Part shown: positions 1 to 7,676 of the stretch, piece by piece
Position numbering within the stretch: position 1 is the first letter of the stretch
Layout of the letters: every line of letters starts with the position of its first letter
Assembly (NCBI RefSeq): GCF_004793765.1
Contig: NZ_SRYM01000027.1
Coordinates: 1 to 50,864 of the forward strand
Reading direction: 5' to 3'
From: Parabacteroides distasonis
Lineage (GTDB): Bacteria > Bacteroidota > Bacteroidia > Bacteroidales > Tannerellaceae
Length of the DNA: 50,864 nt
Translations under genes and position numbers: made by a program
The notes under the pieces: generated by a model
The model's input: only the letters and a program-made list of their open reading frames with translations
Database searches by the model: none
Told to the model about the DNA's origin: nothing

Positions 1-52
1 ACACTCTGATGTTGAAACTTTATGCAAAAATATAACGATTAAATAATATACA

Positions 53-1048
53 ATGGAAACAGGATCATTGCGGATAAGTGATATACGGCCGGATTTTATC
101 TATATGATGGAACAAGCCGTGAAAGCCCCATCGGGGCATAATACCCAACCTTGGTTGTTTCGTGTGCAAAAGGATAGGATACAGATTCTTCCGGATATGA
201 GTAAGTCCCTTCCGGCCGTAGATCCGGATAACCGTGAGTTATTTATTAGCTTAGGATGCGCCACCGAGAATCTTTGCATTGCGGCTGAGGCAAAAGGATA
301 TGCTCCGCTACCGGTTTTTTCAGGATCGGGGGAGATCACCGTGCTCTTGTCGGAGGCATCGATGATTAAAGAGACGAGTGGGCTTATCGAGGAAATTTCG
401 GTCAGACAGACGAATCGAGGCATATATTCCGGGGAAATGATTCCATCGGATCAATTGAGCTATTTGAGGAATACGCCTTTGGAGGAAAATATCAGTCTGT
501 ATTTGTGGTCGAAAGGAGAGTGGGAGTTTGATACGCTTTCTTCTTATATATTTGCCGGGAATAACCGGCAAATGAACGATCATCTGTTTAAACGAGAGCT
601 GAAATCATGGATGCGTTTTAATAAGAATCATGTACGAGCTACATCGGATGGCCTGAGTTATGCGGTGTTCGGGGCGCCGAACCTTCCCCGTCTTATCTCA
701 GAGACAATCATGGGAAGTGTCTTGAAAGCCGGCATACAAAATAGGGGAGACAAGAAGAAGCTGGACTCTTCTTCTCATTTAGCCTTGTTCGCCTTACGGA
801 CAAATACGCTACCGGAATGGTTTGCGCTAGGCCGGAGTTTGCAACGTTTTCTTTTGAGAGCTACGGAAAAGAATATTGCTTTCGCCTTTTTGAACCAGCC
901 TTGTGAGGTGCGTGATCTTTCCAGTTTACTGGCGAAAGACTTGTCTTTTGCCAGCGAGATTCCAGCCTTGATCCTCCGTCTAGGATACGCCAAGCAGAAG
1001 ATGCCATACTCTCCCCGAAAGTCTTGGCGTGAAAGGATGGTTCCGTAG
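53..1048 (+). CDS. Nitroreductase-family protein (Acg-like)
   Basis: The 331-residue product resembles flavin-dependent nitroreductase-family proteins of the Acg-like branch. The N-terminal stretch AVKAPSGHNTQPWLF (about residues 23-37) is the typical signature in which a basic and polar patch contacts FMN phosphate. The C-terminal half holds a second helical segment with ALGRSLQRFLLRATEKN, also typical of this fold. No signal peptide or membrane segment is visible, so a cytoplasmic enzyme is expected. The family reduces nitro compounds or quinones with NAD(P)H, although Acg-type members often have no proven activity. The ATG at 53 is the first in frame and lies in an AT-rich leader. It stands alone: the next intact gene starts more than 500 bp downstream. 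Substrate unknown. Confidence 0.75.
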   Translation: METGSLRISDIRPDFIYMMEQAVKAPSGHNTQPWLFRVQKDRIQILPDMSKSLPAVDPDNRELFISLGCATENLCIAAEAKGYAPLPVFSGSGEITVLLSEASMIKETSGLIEEISVRQTNRGIYSGEMIPSDQLSYLRNTPLEENISLYLWSKGEWEFDTLSSYIFAGNNRQMNDHLFKRELKSWMRFNKNHVRATSDGLSYAVFGAPNLPRLISETIMGSVLKAGIQNRGDKKKLDSSSHLALFALRTNTLPEWFALGRSLQRFLLRATEKNIAFAFLNQPCEVRDLSSLLAKDLSFASEIPALILRLGYAKQKMPYSPRKSWRERMVP

Positions 1049-1077
1049 TGGTTAAGTCAGATAGCGAGTACCTTTGT

Positions 1078-1346
1078 TCATGTTAGCCTGCACGGGATAT
1101 GCCCTACTTTAATGGTCTCGAAACTGGTAAAGAACGTATGGTGATCTATGGACATATCTACGCCCAGCAAGAAGAATGGGATGAATATGGCATTTCCTAC
1201 GAACTCGACACGATTTATCAAGGGTGAGCTTTGCGGAATAGGGTGATTTAGGGCTAGTCCGGGCAAGAACGCCCCGATGATCGCTTCCATACCCGTTGCT
1301 TGACCTAGGAAAGATCTCGAAATACCATCGTCATCTTTCCGTTATA
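1078..1346 (-). pseudogene. Remnant of a cation/proton antiporter
   Basis: The leftward frame encodes EAIIGAFLPGLALNHPI and RVEFVGNAIFIPFFLLGVDM, which match a conserved internal transmembrane segment of CPA2-type Na+/H+ (Kef-like) antiporters. Only about 70-85 codons remain. The frame is open upstream of the ATG at 1290 to a stop near 1344 and ends at 1078, whereas a full antiporter is normally several hundred residues. No flanking antiporter sequence is seen on either side. It is best read as a decayed internal fragment and not a functional small gene. Confidence 0.6.
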
Positions 1347-1464
1347 ATTTGAAACAAAAATGATAAGAATTTACGAAGATTGCAGCGTTTTCGTAAACAT
1401 TGCATCTTTTTTTATAGATAACAATAAATGTATCAGTTTTATAAGTTAAAGTATATGTAAATCT

Positions 1465-1494
1465 TAGTTCATTTGTATGAACTAGTTATATTTG
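1465..1494 (+). promoter_or_regulatory. Operator-like dyad with adjacent -7 box
   Basis: TAGTTCAT (1465-1472) and ATGAACTA (1477-1484) form a perfect 8-bp inverted repeat with a 4-nt spacer. Two bases later comes TATATTTG (1487-1494), matching the Bacteroidales -7 consensus TAnnTTTG. The dyad would cover the spacer between -33 and -7, as expected for a repressor site controlling the 1613 gene. A clear -33 TTTG at standard spacing is not seen. Confidence 0.4.
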
Positions 1495-1612
1495 TACATA
1501 CATTGCATTGAGTTTATTGTTATAAAACTAAAAAGCGTTTAAACCCTTTGCGTAAAAGGGCGTCAAACATGAAAAGAGAAAAATATTTATTTAATGTAGA
1601 GGAGAAACAAAT

Positions 1613-2902
1613 ATGAAACCCATGAAATTGACATCTTTAGTGATGATGCTTCTGATTGCGTTTAGTGCTGCGGCTCAGGAGGAGTTCTTTGATGATGTGT
1701 ATTTCTCTTCCAAAAACAAGAAAAAGAAAGAACAGGTTGAAGAGAAAAAGGTTGTTCAGCCGAAACAGAAGCCTGAAACTCTGGTTGCGGCAGCCAAGAG
1801 CCAAGCTTCTTCGGACAGCCGGGATGTGGATGAATATAACCGTCGTTATACATCAGTCGAGGTGGAGGAGCCTTATCGTGAGGATGATTCCGTCCTCTAT
1901 GAGGATAGCGGTGAGAACGAGTCTTCTTCCGAACGTCGTTCGGATACTGAATATACGGAACGTATCATTCGTTATCATTCGCCGAGTAAGATTACGATCG
2001 CCGGAGCGGATCAGGTGGATTTGTATCTGAGTGACGGATATTATGCTTACGGCTATGATACGGATTACTCGAACGGTAATGCGAATGTGAATTTTAATAT
2101 CAATATCGGCAACGGTTGGGGCTCGCCTTGGTATACGGGGTGGTACGATCCTTGGTTCTATAGCTATAGCCCTTGGTGGACTTATTCCCCTCGCTTCTAT
2201 GGTCCGTCTTGGGGATTCGGTTGGGGCTGGGGAGGCTTTTATGCCGGTTATTATAGTCCGTGGTACGATCCATGGTATGGCCCATCTTGGGGCTGGGGTG
2301 GAGGCTATTGGGGTGGCCATTGGGGACATCACCATCATTACTATCCCGGTTACTACTCGACTCCAAGTAGACATTATTCAAACGGACGTTCCTCTTATCG
2401 AGATAATCGCTCTTATGCGAGTGGCAGAGGTTCCGGTTATACAGGTGGGCGGAGCAGTGGCTCTTCTTCCTTGAGAAATTCCAGATCGACTACAAGACCT
2501 TCGTCTTCAAGTTCCTTGAGCAATGGACGTGCGGGATCTACCCGTAGGGAATCTGCTATTTCCTCTGGTGCGGGACGTCGTTCCTCTTCTTCTGTTAGAA
2601 ATTCGGCAACGACAAGAAGTAGCTCGGGCATAAGTAATAGCTCGGCGAGAACAAGGATTTCCAGAAGTAGTTCTGGAGCCGCATCTTCTTCCGGACGTCA
2701 ATATTCAGCTCCGGTAACACGTTCTTCTTCCAGAAGCAGTAGCGATTTCTCAAATAGTCGCTCTTCTTCCAGTCAATTTAGAAGTTCCTCTCCTTCTCGT
2801 AGTAGTTCGGTAGGTTCTTCTTCCGGTAGCTTCGGTGGAGGTCGTTCTAGTGGAGGCTCTGTTGGTGGCGGAGGTGGCCGTGCCGGTGGGGGTCGCAGGT
2901 AA
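1613..2902 (+). CDS. Secreted low-complexity protein (W/Y/G-rich core, S/R-rich tail)
   Basis: The 429-residue product begins with a signal peptide (MKPMKLTSLVMMLLIAFSAAAQ) followed by a lysine-rich segment (KNKKKKEQVEEKKVV). An acidic, Glu/Asp/Ser/Tyr-rich stretch follows. Residues about 150-255 form an aromatic/glycine-rich region dominated by W, Y, G and P, with a run of four histidines (HWGHHHHYYPGYY). The last 170 residues are almost only Ser, Arg and Gly. No catalytic domain is recognisable. A GGAGAAA ribosome site precedes the ATG. The gene is 30 bp upstream of a FadL-family porin, so co-transcription and an envelope role are likely. The composition suggests an unstructured or self-assembling surface protein; function unknown. 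Confidence 0.75.
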   Translation: MKPMKLTSLVMMLLIAFSAAAQEEFFDDVYFSSKNKKKKEQVEEKKVVQPKQKPETLVAAAKSQASSDSRDVDEYNRRYTSVEVEEPYREDDSVLYEDSGENESSSERRSDTEYTERIIRYHSPSKITIAGADQVDLYLSDGYYAYGYDTDYSNGNANVNFNINIGNGWGSPWYTGWYDPWFYSYSPWWTYSPRFYGPSWGFGWGWGGFYAGYYSPWYDPWYGPSWGWGGGYWGGHWGHHHHYYPGYYSTPSRHYSNGRSSYRDNRSYASGRGSGYTGGRSSGSSSLRNSRSTTRPSSSSSLSNGRAGSTRRESAISSGAGRRSSSSVRNSATTRSSSGISNSSARTRISRSSSGAASSSGRQYSAPVTRSSSRSSSDFSNSRSSSSQFRSSSPSRSSSVGSSSGSFGGGRSSGGSVGGGGGRAGGGRR

Positions 2903-2932
2903 AAGTGTTAGGTTGATAAAATTAGAGATACG

Positions 2933-4543
2933 ATGAAAAGGATAGGAATTATAATGTCGGTGCTTGCCCTGTGTGGCGGCACCGCTTTTTCGCAGTCACA
3001 GTTGGATGCCTTTAAGTATTCCCAGACGGAGTTGAATGGTACGGCTCGTTATTTAGGAATGGGTGGTGCTTTTGGTGCGTTAGGTGGTGATATTTCCGCT
3101 ATGAATACGAACCCGGCAGGCTTGGCGATTTATAAAAGCTCGGAGGTGGTTACGACATTGAGTTTGTCTTCGGCCTCCGCGAAGACCGATTGGCTTGGTT
3201 CGAAGGTGGACAACAGCCGTACGAAGGTGAGTTTCGATAATATCGCTTACGTAGGATATTTCCCGACAGCGAATGATGAGGGTATCGTGAGCTGGAACGT
3301 TGGTTTCTCTTATAATCGCTTGAAGAATTATAACCGGAACTATACGATGGCTACAGGAGGTGATTTGAATACTTCTCTTTCTGATTATGTGGCCATGCGT
3401 GCGGCAGGAATGCCTAGCGGACTGTTGGGGGAGGGTAAAGACTATAACCCTTATAATAACCAAGACTTAGGTGATTGGCTATCTATTCTAGGATACAATG
3501 CCGGTTATATGGATTCATATAACGATAATGATAAAGAGTATTATAGTGCGTTCGGGGATAAAGATGCGGATGGGCAATGGAGTTCGTATTTATTGCAAGG
3601 AGGTCAATTAAAAGTTTCAGAGCGAGGTTCCGTGGATCAATATGACTTGGCTTTCGGTATAAATATATCGGAACTTGTGATGCTTGGCGCTACGGTTGCG
3701 ATTACGGATCTGAACTATAGATATCAGTCATCGTATGATGAGGAATTTACGAACGGCAATAATTTATACTTAGATAATTACTTGGATACGGATGGTACCG
3801 GGTATTCATTTAATGTGGGTGCCATTGTTCGTCCCGCCGATTTTCTTCGCTTGGGTGTGGCTTATAATTCTCCTACATGGTATAAGATGACAGATCGCTA
3901 TTATGGTGAGGCCGGTTCTTATCTGACCTTTATGGATAAAGGGGAGATGAAGGAGCGTAAACTGGATGCGACTACTCCTAATAATGCTTATTATGACTAT
4001 GAATTCCGTTCTCCGGATAAATGGATCTTTAGTGCCGCCGCAATCTTGGGTACGACCGCTTTGATAAGCATTGATTACGAGTTGATGAATTATAAGAATA
4101 TGCGTATGTATCAAACGGATGGTAGCAGTAACGTGTATACTAACCAAGATATAACGGATAATTTCAAATCAATGAATACGATCCGTGTAGGTGCGGAGGT
4201 AAAGGTTACTCCTCAATTTGCCGTAAGAGCAGGTGTCGCCTACAGCGATAGTCCGATCAAGGATAAACTGAAGAATGGAGGGAAAGAGGTCTTTACGGTT
4301 GGTACGATTCCTAATTATACGATCGATAAAGGGGTCATGAATTATACGGTAGGTATCGGTTATCGCTTTACCCCGAACTTCTATACGGACTTGGCTTGTG
4401 TATTCCGTACGCATAAGGAAGATGTTTATGCGTTCTCTAATATGTTTGCGGGAGATGATCCGAAGCCATTCCTCGAAGCCCAACCCGCCACGATGAAAAC
4501 AAACACGACTCGTGTAGCTTTGACATTGGGATACAAGTTCTAA
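2933..4543 (+). CDS. OmpP1/FadL-family outer-membrane transport protein
   Basis: The 536-residue product has a signal peptide ending at AFSQS and then the family hallmark GTARYLGMGGAFGALGGDIS, followed by MNTNPAGLA. This is the N-terminal plug/hatch region of FadL-type channels (expected fold: 14-stranded beta barrel). The rest alternates short polar loops and amphipathic strands, ending in TRVALTLGYKF with a terminal Phe as usual for BAM substrates. FadL proteins let long-chain fatty acids or other hydrophobic molecules cross the outer membrane; the Bacteroidales members have no settled substrate. It is probably cotranscribed with the preceding low-complexity protein and is followed by a clear intrinsic terminator. 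Confidence 0.88.
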   Translation: MKRIGIIMSVLALCGGTAFSQSQLDAFKYSQTELNGTARYLGMGGAFGALGGDISAMNTNPAGLAIYKSSEVVTTLSLSSASAKTDWLGSKVDNSRTKVSFDNIAYVGYFPTANDEGIVSWNVGFSYNRLKNYNRNYTMATGGDLNTSLSDYVAMRAAGMPSGLLGEGKDYNPYNNQDLGDWLSILGYNAGYMDSYNDNDKEYYSAFGDKDADGQWSSYLLQGGQLKVSERGSVDQYDLAFGINISELVMLGATVAITDLNYRYQSSYDEEFTNGNNLYLDNYLDTDGTGYSFNVGAIVRPADFLRLGVAYNSPTWYKMTDRYYGEAGSYLTFMDKGEMKERKLDATTPNNAYYDYEFRSPDKWIFSAAAILGTTALISIDYELMNYKNMRMYQTDGSSNVYTNQDITDNFKSMNTIRVGAEVKVTPQFAVRAGVAYSDSPIKDKLKNGGKEVFTVGTIPNYTIDKGVMNYTVGIGYRFTPNFYTDLACVFRTHKEDVYAFSNMFAGDDPKPFLEAQPATMKTNTTRVALTLGYKF

Positions 4544-4568
4544 TATACATATATTTTAGATCAGTAAA

Positions 4569-4614
4569 GTCCCCTGTTCGTACGTTAAAGGTGCGGGCAG
4601 GGGACATTCTTTTT
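4569..4614 (+). terminator. Intrinsic terminator after the FadL-family gene
   Basis: GTCCCCTG (4569-4576) pairs with CAGGGGAC (4598-4605). The stem extends inward through CGTAC/GTGCG with one G-T pair and is followed by ATTCTTTTT. Confidence 0.8.
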
Positions 4615-4748
4615 ATAATTTGAAATAAAATGTTTGTTGGTTTAAAATATTTTTCGTTCTTTTGCTTTCATAAATAACATTGTATAACAGTTAAACCCCA
4701 TCGCCTATAGCATAAACATTACTCGAATAAACTAAAAATGTGAAAGTA

Positions 4749-5342
4749 ATGAAGACTTTAAAAATGATGACCGACGAGGAATTGGTTGTCCTTTATGCAG
4801 AAGGTAATAATGCCGCTTTCGATATTTTATTAAATCGATACAAAAGTAGCATTCATTCTTACATTTATTTCATAGTACGTAACAAAGAACTTACGGAGGA
4901 TATCTTTCAAGAGACGTTCGTGAAGGTTATCATGACTATAAAGCAAGGTCGTTATACTGAGAACGGCAAGTTTAAGGCATGGATTACTCGTATTGCCCAT
5001 AACTTGATTATCGATAATTTCCGTCAGGAACGTAGCGAGAACACGATCTCGAATGATGAGGTAGAAATCGACTTATTTAATAATATCAAGCTTTGCGATG
5101 GTACGATAGAGGATAATATCGTGCGTCATCAAGTATTGTCTGATGTGAAGAAATTGGTAAAGCATTTGCCGGATAGCCAGCGTGAGGTTTTGGAGATGCG
5201 TTACTATCAAGATCTTAGTTTCAAGGAAATCGCCGATATCACGGGGGTTAGTATTAATACGGCCTTGGGGCGCATGCGTTATGCGATCTTGAATATGCGC
5301 CGTATGGCCGATGAGAACCGTATCGAGCTATCTATGGTGTAA
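4749..5342 (+). CDS. ECF-type RNA polymerase sigma factor
   Basis: This is a sigma-70 family ECF protein of about 197 residues. Region 2 carries EDIFQETFVKVI and a DNA-melting segment ending FKAWITRIAHNLIIDNFRQ. Region 4 carries LPDSQREVLEMRYYQDLSF and the helix-turn-helix FKEIADITGVSINTALGRM. I place the start at the ATG at 4749 (MKTLKMMTDEEL). A GTG at 4740 in the same frame is possible, but no better ribosome site supports it. No FecR-type anti-sigma gene is adjacent; a 57-codon gene follows at 5418 before a terminator. It probably directs RNA polymerase to a small envelope or stress regulon, but the sequence does not show which. Confidence 0.85.
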   Translation: MKTLKMMTDEELVVLYAEGNNAAFDILLNRYKSSIHSYIYFIVRNKELTEDIFQETFVKVIMTIKQGRYTENGKFKAWITRIAHNLIIDNFRQERSENTISNDEVEIDLFNNIKLCDGTIEDNIVRHQVLSDVKKLVKHLPDSQREVLEMRYYQDLSFKEIADITGVSINTALGRMRYAILNMRRMADENRIELSMV

Positions 5343-5417
5343 AATAATTTTCTTTCCATGCAATAAGTCTTAGGTCCCTACGTTTTATTAGCAAACAAGA
5401 TAAAAATAAAGGTGCCT

Positions 5418-5591
5418 ATGAGGAAGTTTTCTACGCAATGCATGGATGATTTGGAGAAAAAAGTGAAAAGTGCCCCGGAGGTAAAAAGTTCGCCTCGAAA
5501 GCAAACGATGGATTTCTTGAAACAGTTTGCGAGGGTTTATCAAGCGGAACCGGCCGTATGTCCGGAGCTCTGTGGGTATGTGTTGAACTAA
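5418..5591 (+). CDS. Small hypothetical protein beside the ECF sigma gene (57 aa)
   Basis: ATG at 5418 opens a 57-codon frame ending TAA at 5589-5591. The product starts MRKFSTQCMDDLEKKVKSAP and ends CPELCGYVLN. It is basic and mainly helical in its middle (MDFLKQFARVY) and has three cysteines, one early and two near the C terminus. It has no signal peptide or membrane span. It sits 75 bp after the sigma gene and just before the shared terminator, so it is probably the last gene of that transcript. From memory, similar short ORFs follow ECF sigma genes in related Bacteroidales, but I cannot confirm this here. Function unknown; an anti-sigma or sigma-accessory role would be speculation. Confidence 0.6.
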   Translation: MRKFSTQCMDDLEKKVKSAPEVKSSPRKQTMDFLKQFARVYQAEPAVCPELCGYVLN

Positions 5592-5599
5592 GAATTACG

Positions 5600-5638
5600 G
5601 AAAGAGAATCTATATTATTAGGTTCTCTTTCTTTTTTT
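5600..5638 (+). terminator. Intrinsic terminator of the sigma/small-ORF transcript
   Basis: GAAAGAGAA (5600-5608) and TTCTCTTTC (5623-5631) form a perfect 9-bp stem followed by seven T (5632-5638). The rpe promoter box TATTTTTG (5642-5649) starts almost at once. Confidence 0.8.
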
Positions 5639-5641
5639 GTG

Positions 5642-5649
5642 TATTTTTG
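5642..5649 (+). promoter_or_regulatory. -7 promoter box for rpe
   Basis: TATTTTTG fits TAnnTTTG and lies 20 bp before the rpe ATG, directly after the upstream terminator. No good -33 TTTG is seen at the usual distance. Confidence 0.45.
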
Positions 5650-5669
5650 CGAAAACAAAAGACAAGATT

Positions 5670-6320
5670 ATGAAGCATTTGGTAGCACCTTCCCTGCTTT
5701 CCGCTAATTTTTTGGATTTGCGGAAGGAGGTGGAGATGATAAATAAAAGTGACGCCGATTGGTTGCATCTGGATATTATGGATGGGGTATTCGTTCCGAA
5801 TATCTCGTTTGGTTTCCCGGTACTTAACGCATTAAAGCCTATGTGCCAGAAGCCGATGGATGTGCACTTGATGATCGTGGAGCCCCAGAAGTTTATCCCT
5901 GAAGTGGCGGCTACGGGAGCCTATATGATGAACGTGCATTATGAGGCATGTACCCATTTGCATCGGACGGTAGCGGCTATTAAGGAAACGGGCATGAAAG
6001 CGGGTGTCACCTTGAATCCGCATACGCCCATCTGCTTATTGGAAGATATAATCCAAGATGTGGACATGGTTCTATTGATGTCCGTGAATCCGGGATTTGG
6101 TGGTCAACGCTTCATTGAGTATTCAGTAGATAAAGTAGCCCGTTTACGGGAAATGATAGACCAGAAGGGACTGAATACATGGATCGAGGTAGATGGTGGG
6201 GTGAATTTAGAGACGGGAAAGCGTTTGGTTGACGCAGGTGCCGATGTCTTAGTCGCCGGCAATTTCGTGTTCAAATCTTCAGATCCGATACAAACAATTA
6301 AAGACTTGAAAGCTTTGTAG
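5670..6320 (+). CDS. rpe: Ribulose-phosphate 3-epimerase
   Basis: The 216-residue TIM-barrel enzyme interconverts D-ribulose 5-phosphate and D-xylulose 5-phosphate in the pentose phosphate pathway. Family motifs appear in order: APSLLSANFLDL at the N terminus, DWLHLDIMDGVFVPNISFG with the catalytic/metal Asp, DVHLMIVEP, NVHYEAC with the metal His, the phosphate loop VNPGFGGQRF, and IEVDGGVN with the second catalytic Asp. I chose the ATG at 5670 because the upstream in-frame ATG (5637) would add 11 residues that overlap the promoter and terminator and precede the conserved start. rpiB and tkt of the same pathway lie 33 kb away in this window. Confidence 0.95.
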   Translation: MKHLVAPSLLSANFLDLRKEVEMINKSDADWLHLDIMDGVFVPNISFGFPVLNALKPMCQKPMDVHLMIVEPQKFIPEVAATGAYMMNVHYEACTHLHRTVAAIKETGMKAGVTLNPHTPICLLEDIIQDVDMVLLMSVNPGFGGQRFIEYSVDKVARLREMIDQKGLNTWIEVDGGVNLETGKRLVDAGADVLVAGNFVFKSSDPIQTIKDLKAL

Positions 6321-6353
6321 AACACATTAATATATCACCAAAACCTAACTATC

Positions 6354-7625
6354 ATGATTGAGGAAATACAAAAGCGGCCTTTTGTACGGCCGCTTTTTTT
6401 ATGGATAACCGGAATTTTATGCTATGCGTTTTTACCTACCTCTTTGCTCTTATATGTTTTAGGGGTTTTATCTGCTCTGATTTTTCTTTTTCTGGGGTTC
6501 TCGTGTGGGAGAGCGCATGCGGAGTTGCGATACGATTCCCGTTGGATATGGGGAGCTATAGTCTCTGTTTTGATTGTATGTTTGGCGGTTGAGGTCTGTT
6601 GGTATAGTGACCGGCGTATAGCGCTTGTAAATGAGCCTGATTCTTCTTTAGGTTTATTGGCTAGCGAGGCCCAATATTCTTTGGTAAATACGTTTGATCG
6701 CTTACGCTTGTCTGATGAGGAGAAATCTATTTTGGCTACATTGACATTGGGATATAAGAAAGCGATGAGCCGGGATACGAAAAAGCGCTTCTCTTTGGCG
6801 GGCGTGTCTCATATATTAGCGGTGAGCGGTTTTCATGTTGCCGTGATTTGTGGATTCTTATCTTTCTTTTGCTCGTTTATGCCAAGATGGGGGATAGGAC
6901 GTTGGGTTCGTTATATCATTCTGGTGGGAAATCTTTGGGGGTTTGTCTTTATCACAGGATTAGCGCCCACGGCGGTACGGGCAGCCTTGATGCTATCTTT
7001 ATATTTAACGGGAAGGGCGCTTAGGCGTGTTACGGATGGATATAATACATTGGCCGCCGCCGCTTTCTGTATGCTGGCCTATGATCCGTATTACCTGTTT
7101 GATATTGGTTTTCAGTTAAGCTATTTGGCTGTGTTTTTTATTTTATTCCTAGTGCCTCGTTTCAAGGAATGGATAGTGGTGAGAAATCCTTTATTGGCCA
7201 TGCCTTGGGAATGGATTACGGTGTCTATAGCTGCGCAGATAGGGACTGCTTTGCTCTGTTTTTATTATTTTGGACAATTTTCGACAGTTTTCTTGTTTAC
7301 GAATCTACCGGTCACTCTCTTGGCTATGTTTTTGATTCCTTTTGCCTTTTTGTGGTTAGGCTATCCGGTGGATTTCTATGGATATGACTGGATACAGAAG
7401 ATCGTAGAAGGGCTGGTTCATGGCATGGTAAGGGTGGTGGACGTGTTTAGCGTTATGCCTTATGCGACGATTACGGGTCGTTTTAGCTTCTTTGAGATGC
7501 TAGGAGGTTATGGGTTTCTTGTTTTATGCTTGATATATATGAAGATACGGGAACCAAAAGTTTTGTTGGCCGCCTTAACCCTTTTGTTAATAATATCAGT
7601 AAAGATCCTTATTGAACTTTTTTGA
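6354..7625 (+). CDS. ComEC/Rec2-family membrane protein (short form)
   Basis: The 423-residue polytopic protein carries the ComEC/Rec2 competence-domain signatures HILAVSGFHVAVICGFL (about 153-169) and GLAPTAVRAALMLSLYL (about 203-219). ComEC forms the inner-membrane channel for single-stranded DNA uptake in transformable bacteria. This member lacks the C-terminal metallo-beta-lactamase-like domain of long ComEC proteins, and its N-terminal soluble part is very short. It is only 34 bp downstream of rpe. Codons 6-15, encoding the repeated RPF/RPL motif, form a terminator-like hairpin (6370-6400), so expression may depend on readthrough or attenuation. Whether the organism is transformable cannot be judged from this gene. 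Confidence 0.82.
   Translation: MIEEIQKRPFVRPLFLWITGILCYAFLPTSLLLYVLGVLSALIFLFLGFSCGRAHAELRYDSRWIWGAIVSVLIVCLAVEVCWYSDRRIALVNEPDSSLGLLASEAQYSLVNTFDRLRLSDEEKSILATLTLGYKKAMSRDTKKRFSLAGVSHILAVSGFHVAVICGFLSFFCSFMPRWGIGRWVRYIILVGNLWGFVFITGLAPTAVRAALMLSLYLTGRALRRVTDGYNTLAAAAFCMLAYDPYYLFDIGFQLSYLAVFFILFLVPRFKEWIVVRNPLLAMPWEWITVSIAAQIGTALLCFYYFGQFSTVFLFTNLPVTLLAMFLIPFAFLWLGYPVDFYGYDWIQKIVEGLVHGMVRVVDVFSVMPYATITGRFSFFEMLGGYGFLVLCLIYMKIREPKVLLAALTLLLIISVKILIELF
6370..6400 (+). terminator. Terminator-like hairpin inside the comEC-like start region
   Basis: AAAGCGGCC (6371-6379) and GGCCGCTTT (6388-6396) form a perfect GC-rich 9-bp stem, extendable by one A-T pair, that ends in a run of seven T (6394-6400). 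It would serve as the rpe terminator, yet it lies in codons 6-15 of the downstream ORF. Confidence 0.6.
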
Positions 7626-7647
7626 TAGCCGGAAACTAAAAAAGTCG

Positions 7648-7655
7648 TACCTTTG
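7648..7655 (+). promoter_or_regulatory. -7 promoter box for nrnA
   Basis: TACCTTTG fits TAnnTTTG and lies 21 bp upstream of the nrnA ATG. A TTTG at 7621-7624 lies 23 bp further upstream, somewhat far for a -33 box. Confidence 0.4.
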
Positions 7656-7676
7656 GGGTGAAAACAAAAAGATTAT

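Larger units (their letters stand above)
1049..1612. other. 564-bp region without an intact gene
   Basis: This gap holds the antiporter remnant in its first half. The second half is very AT-rich and carries a perfect dyad (1465-1484) beside a TAnnTTTG-type promoter box (1487-1494). No other coding sequence is recognisable. Confidence 0.6.

Noticed and set aside
1853-2374. Leftward 173-residue ORF opposite the low-complexity protein
   Set aside because: It is an antisense shadow produced by biased codons; the rightward frame has a signal peptide and ribosome site.
4740-4748. GTG start three codons upstream for the ECF sigma gene
   Set aside because: An ATG follows at 4749 and begins the sequence typical of the family; nothing favours the GTG.
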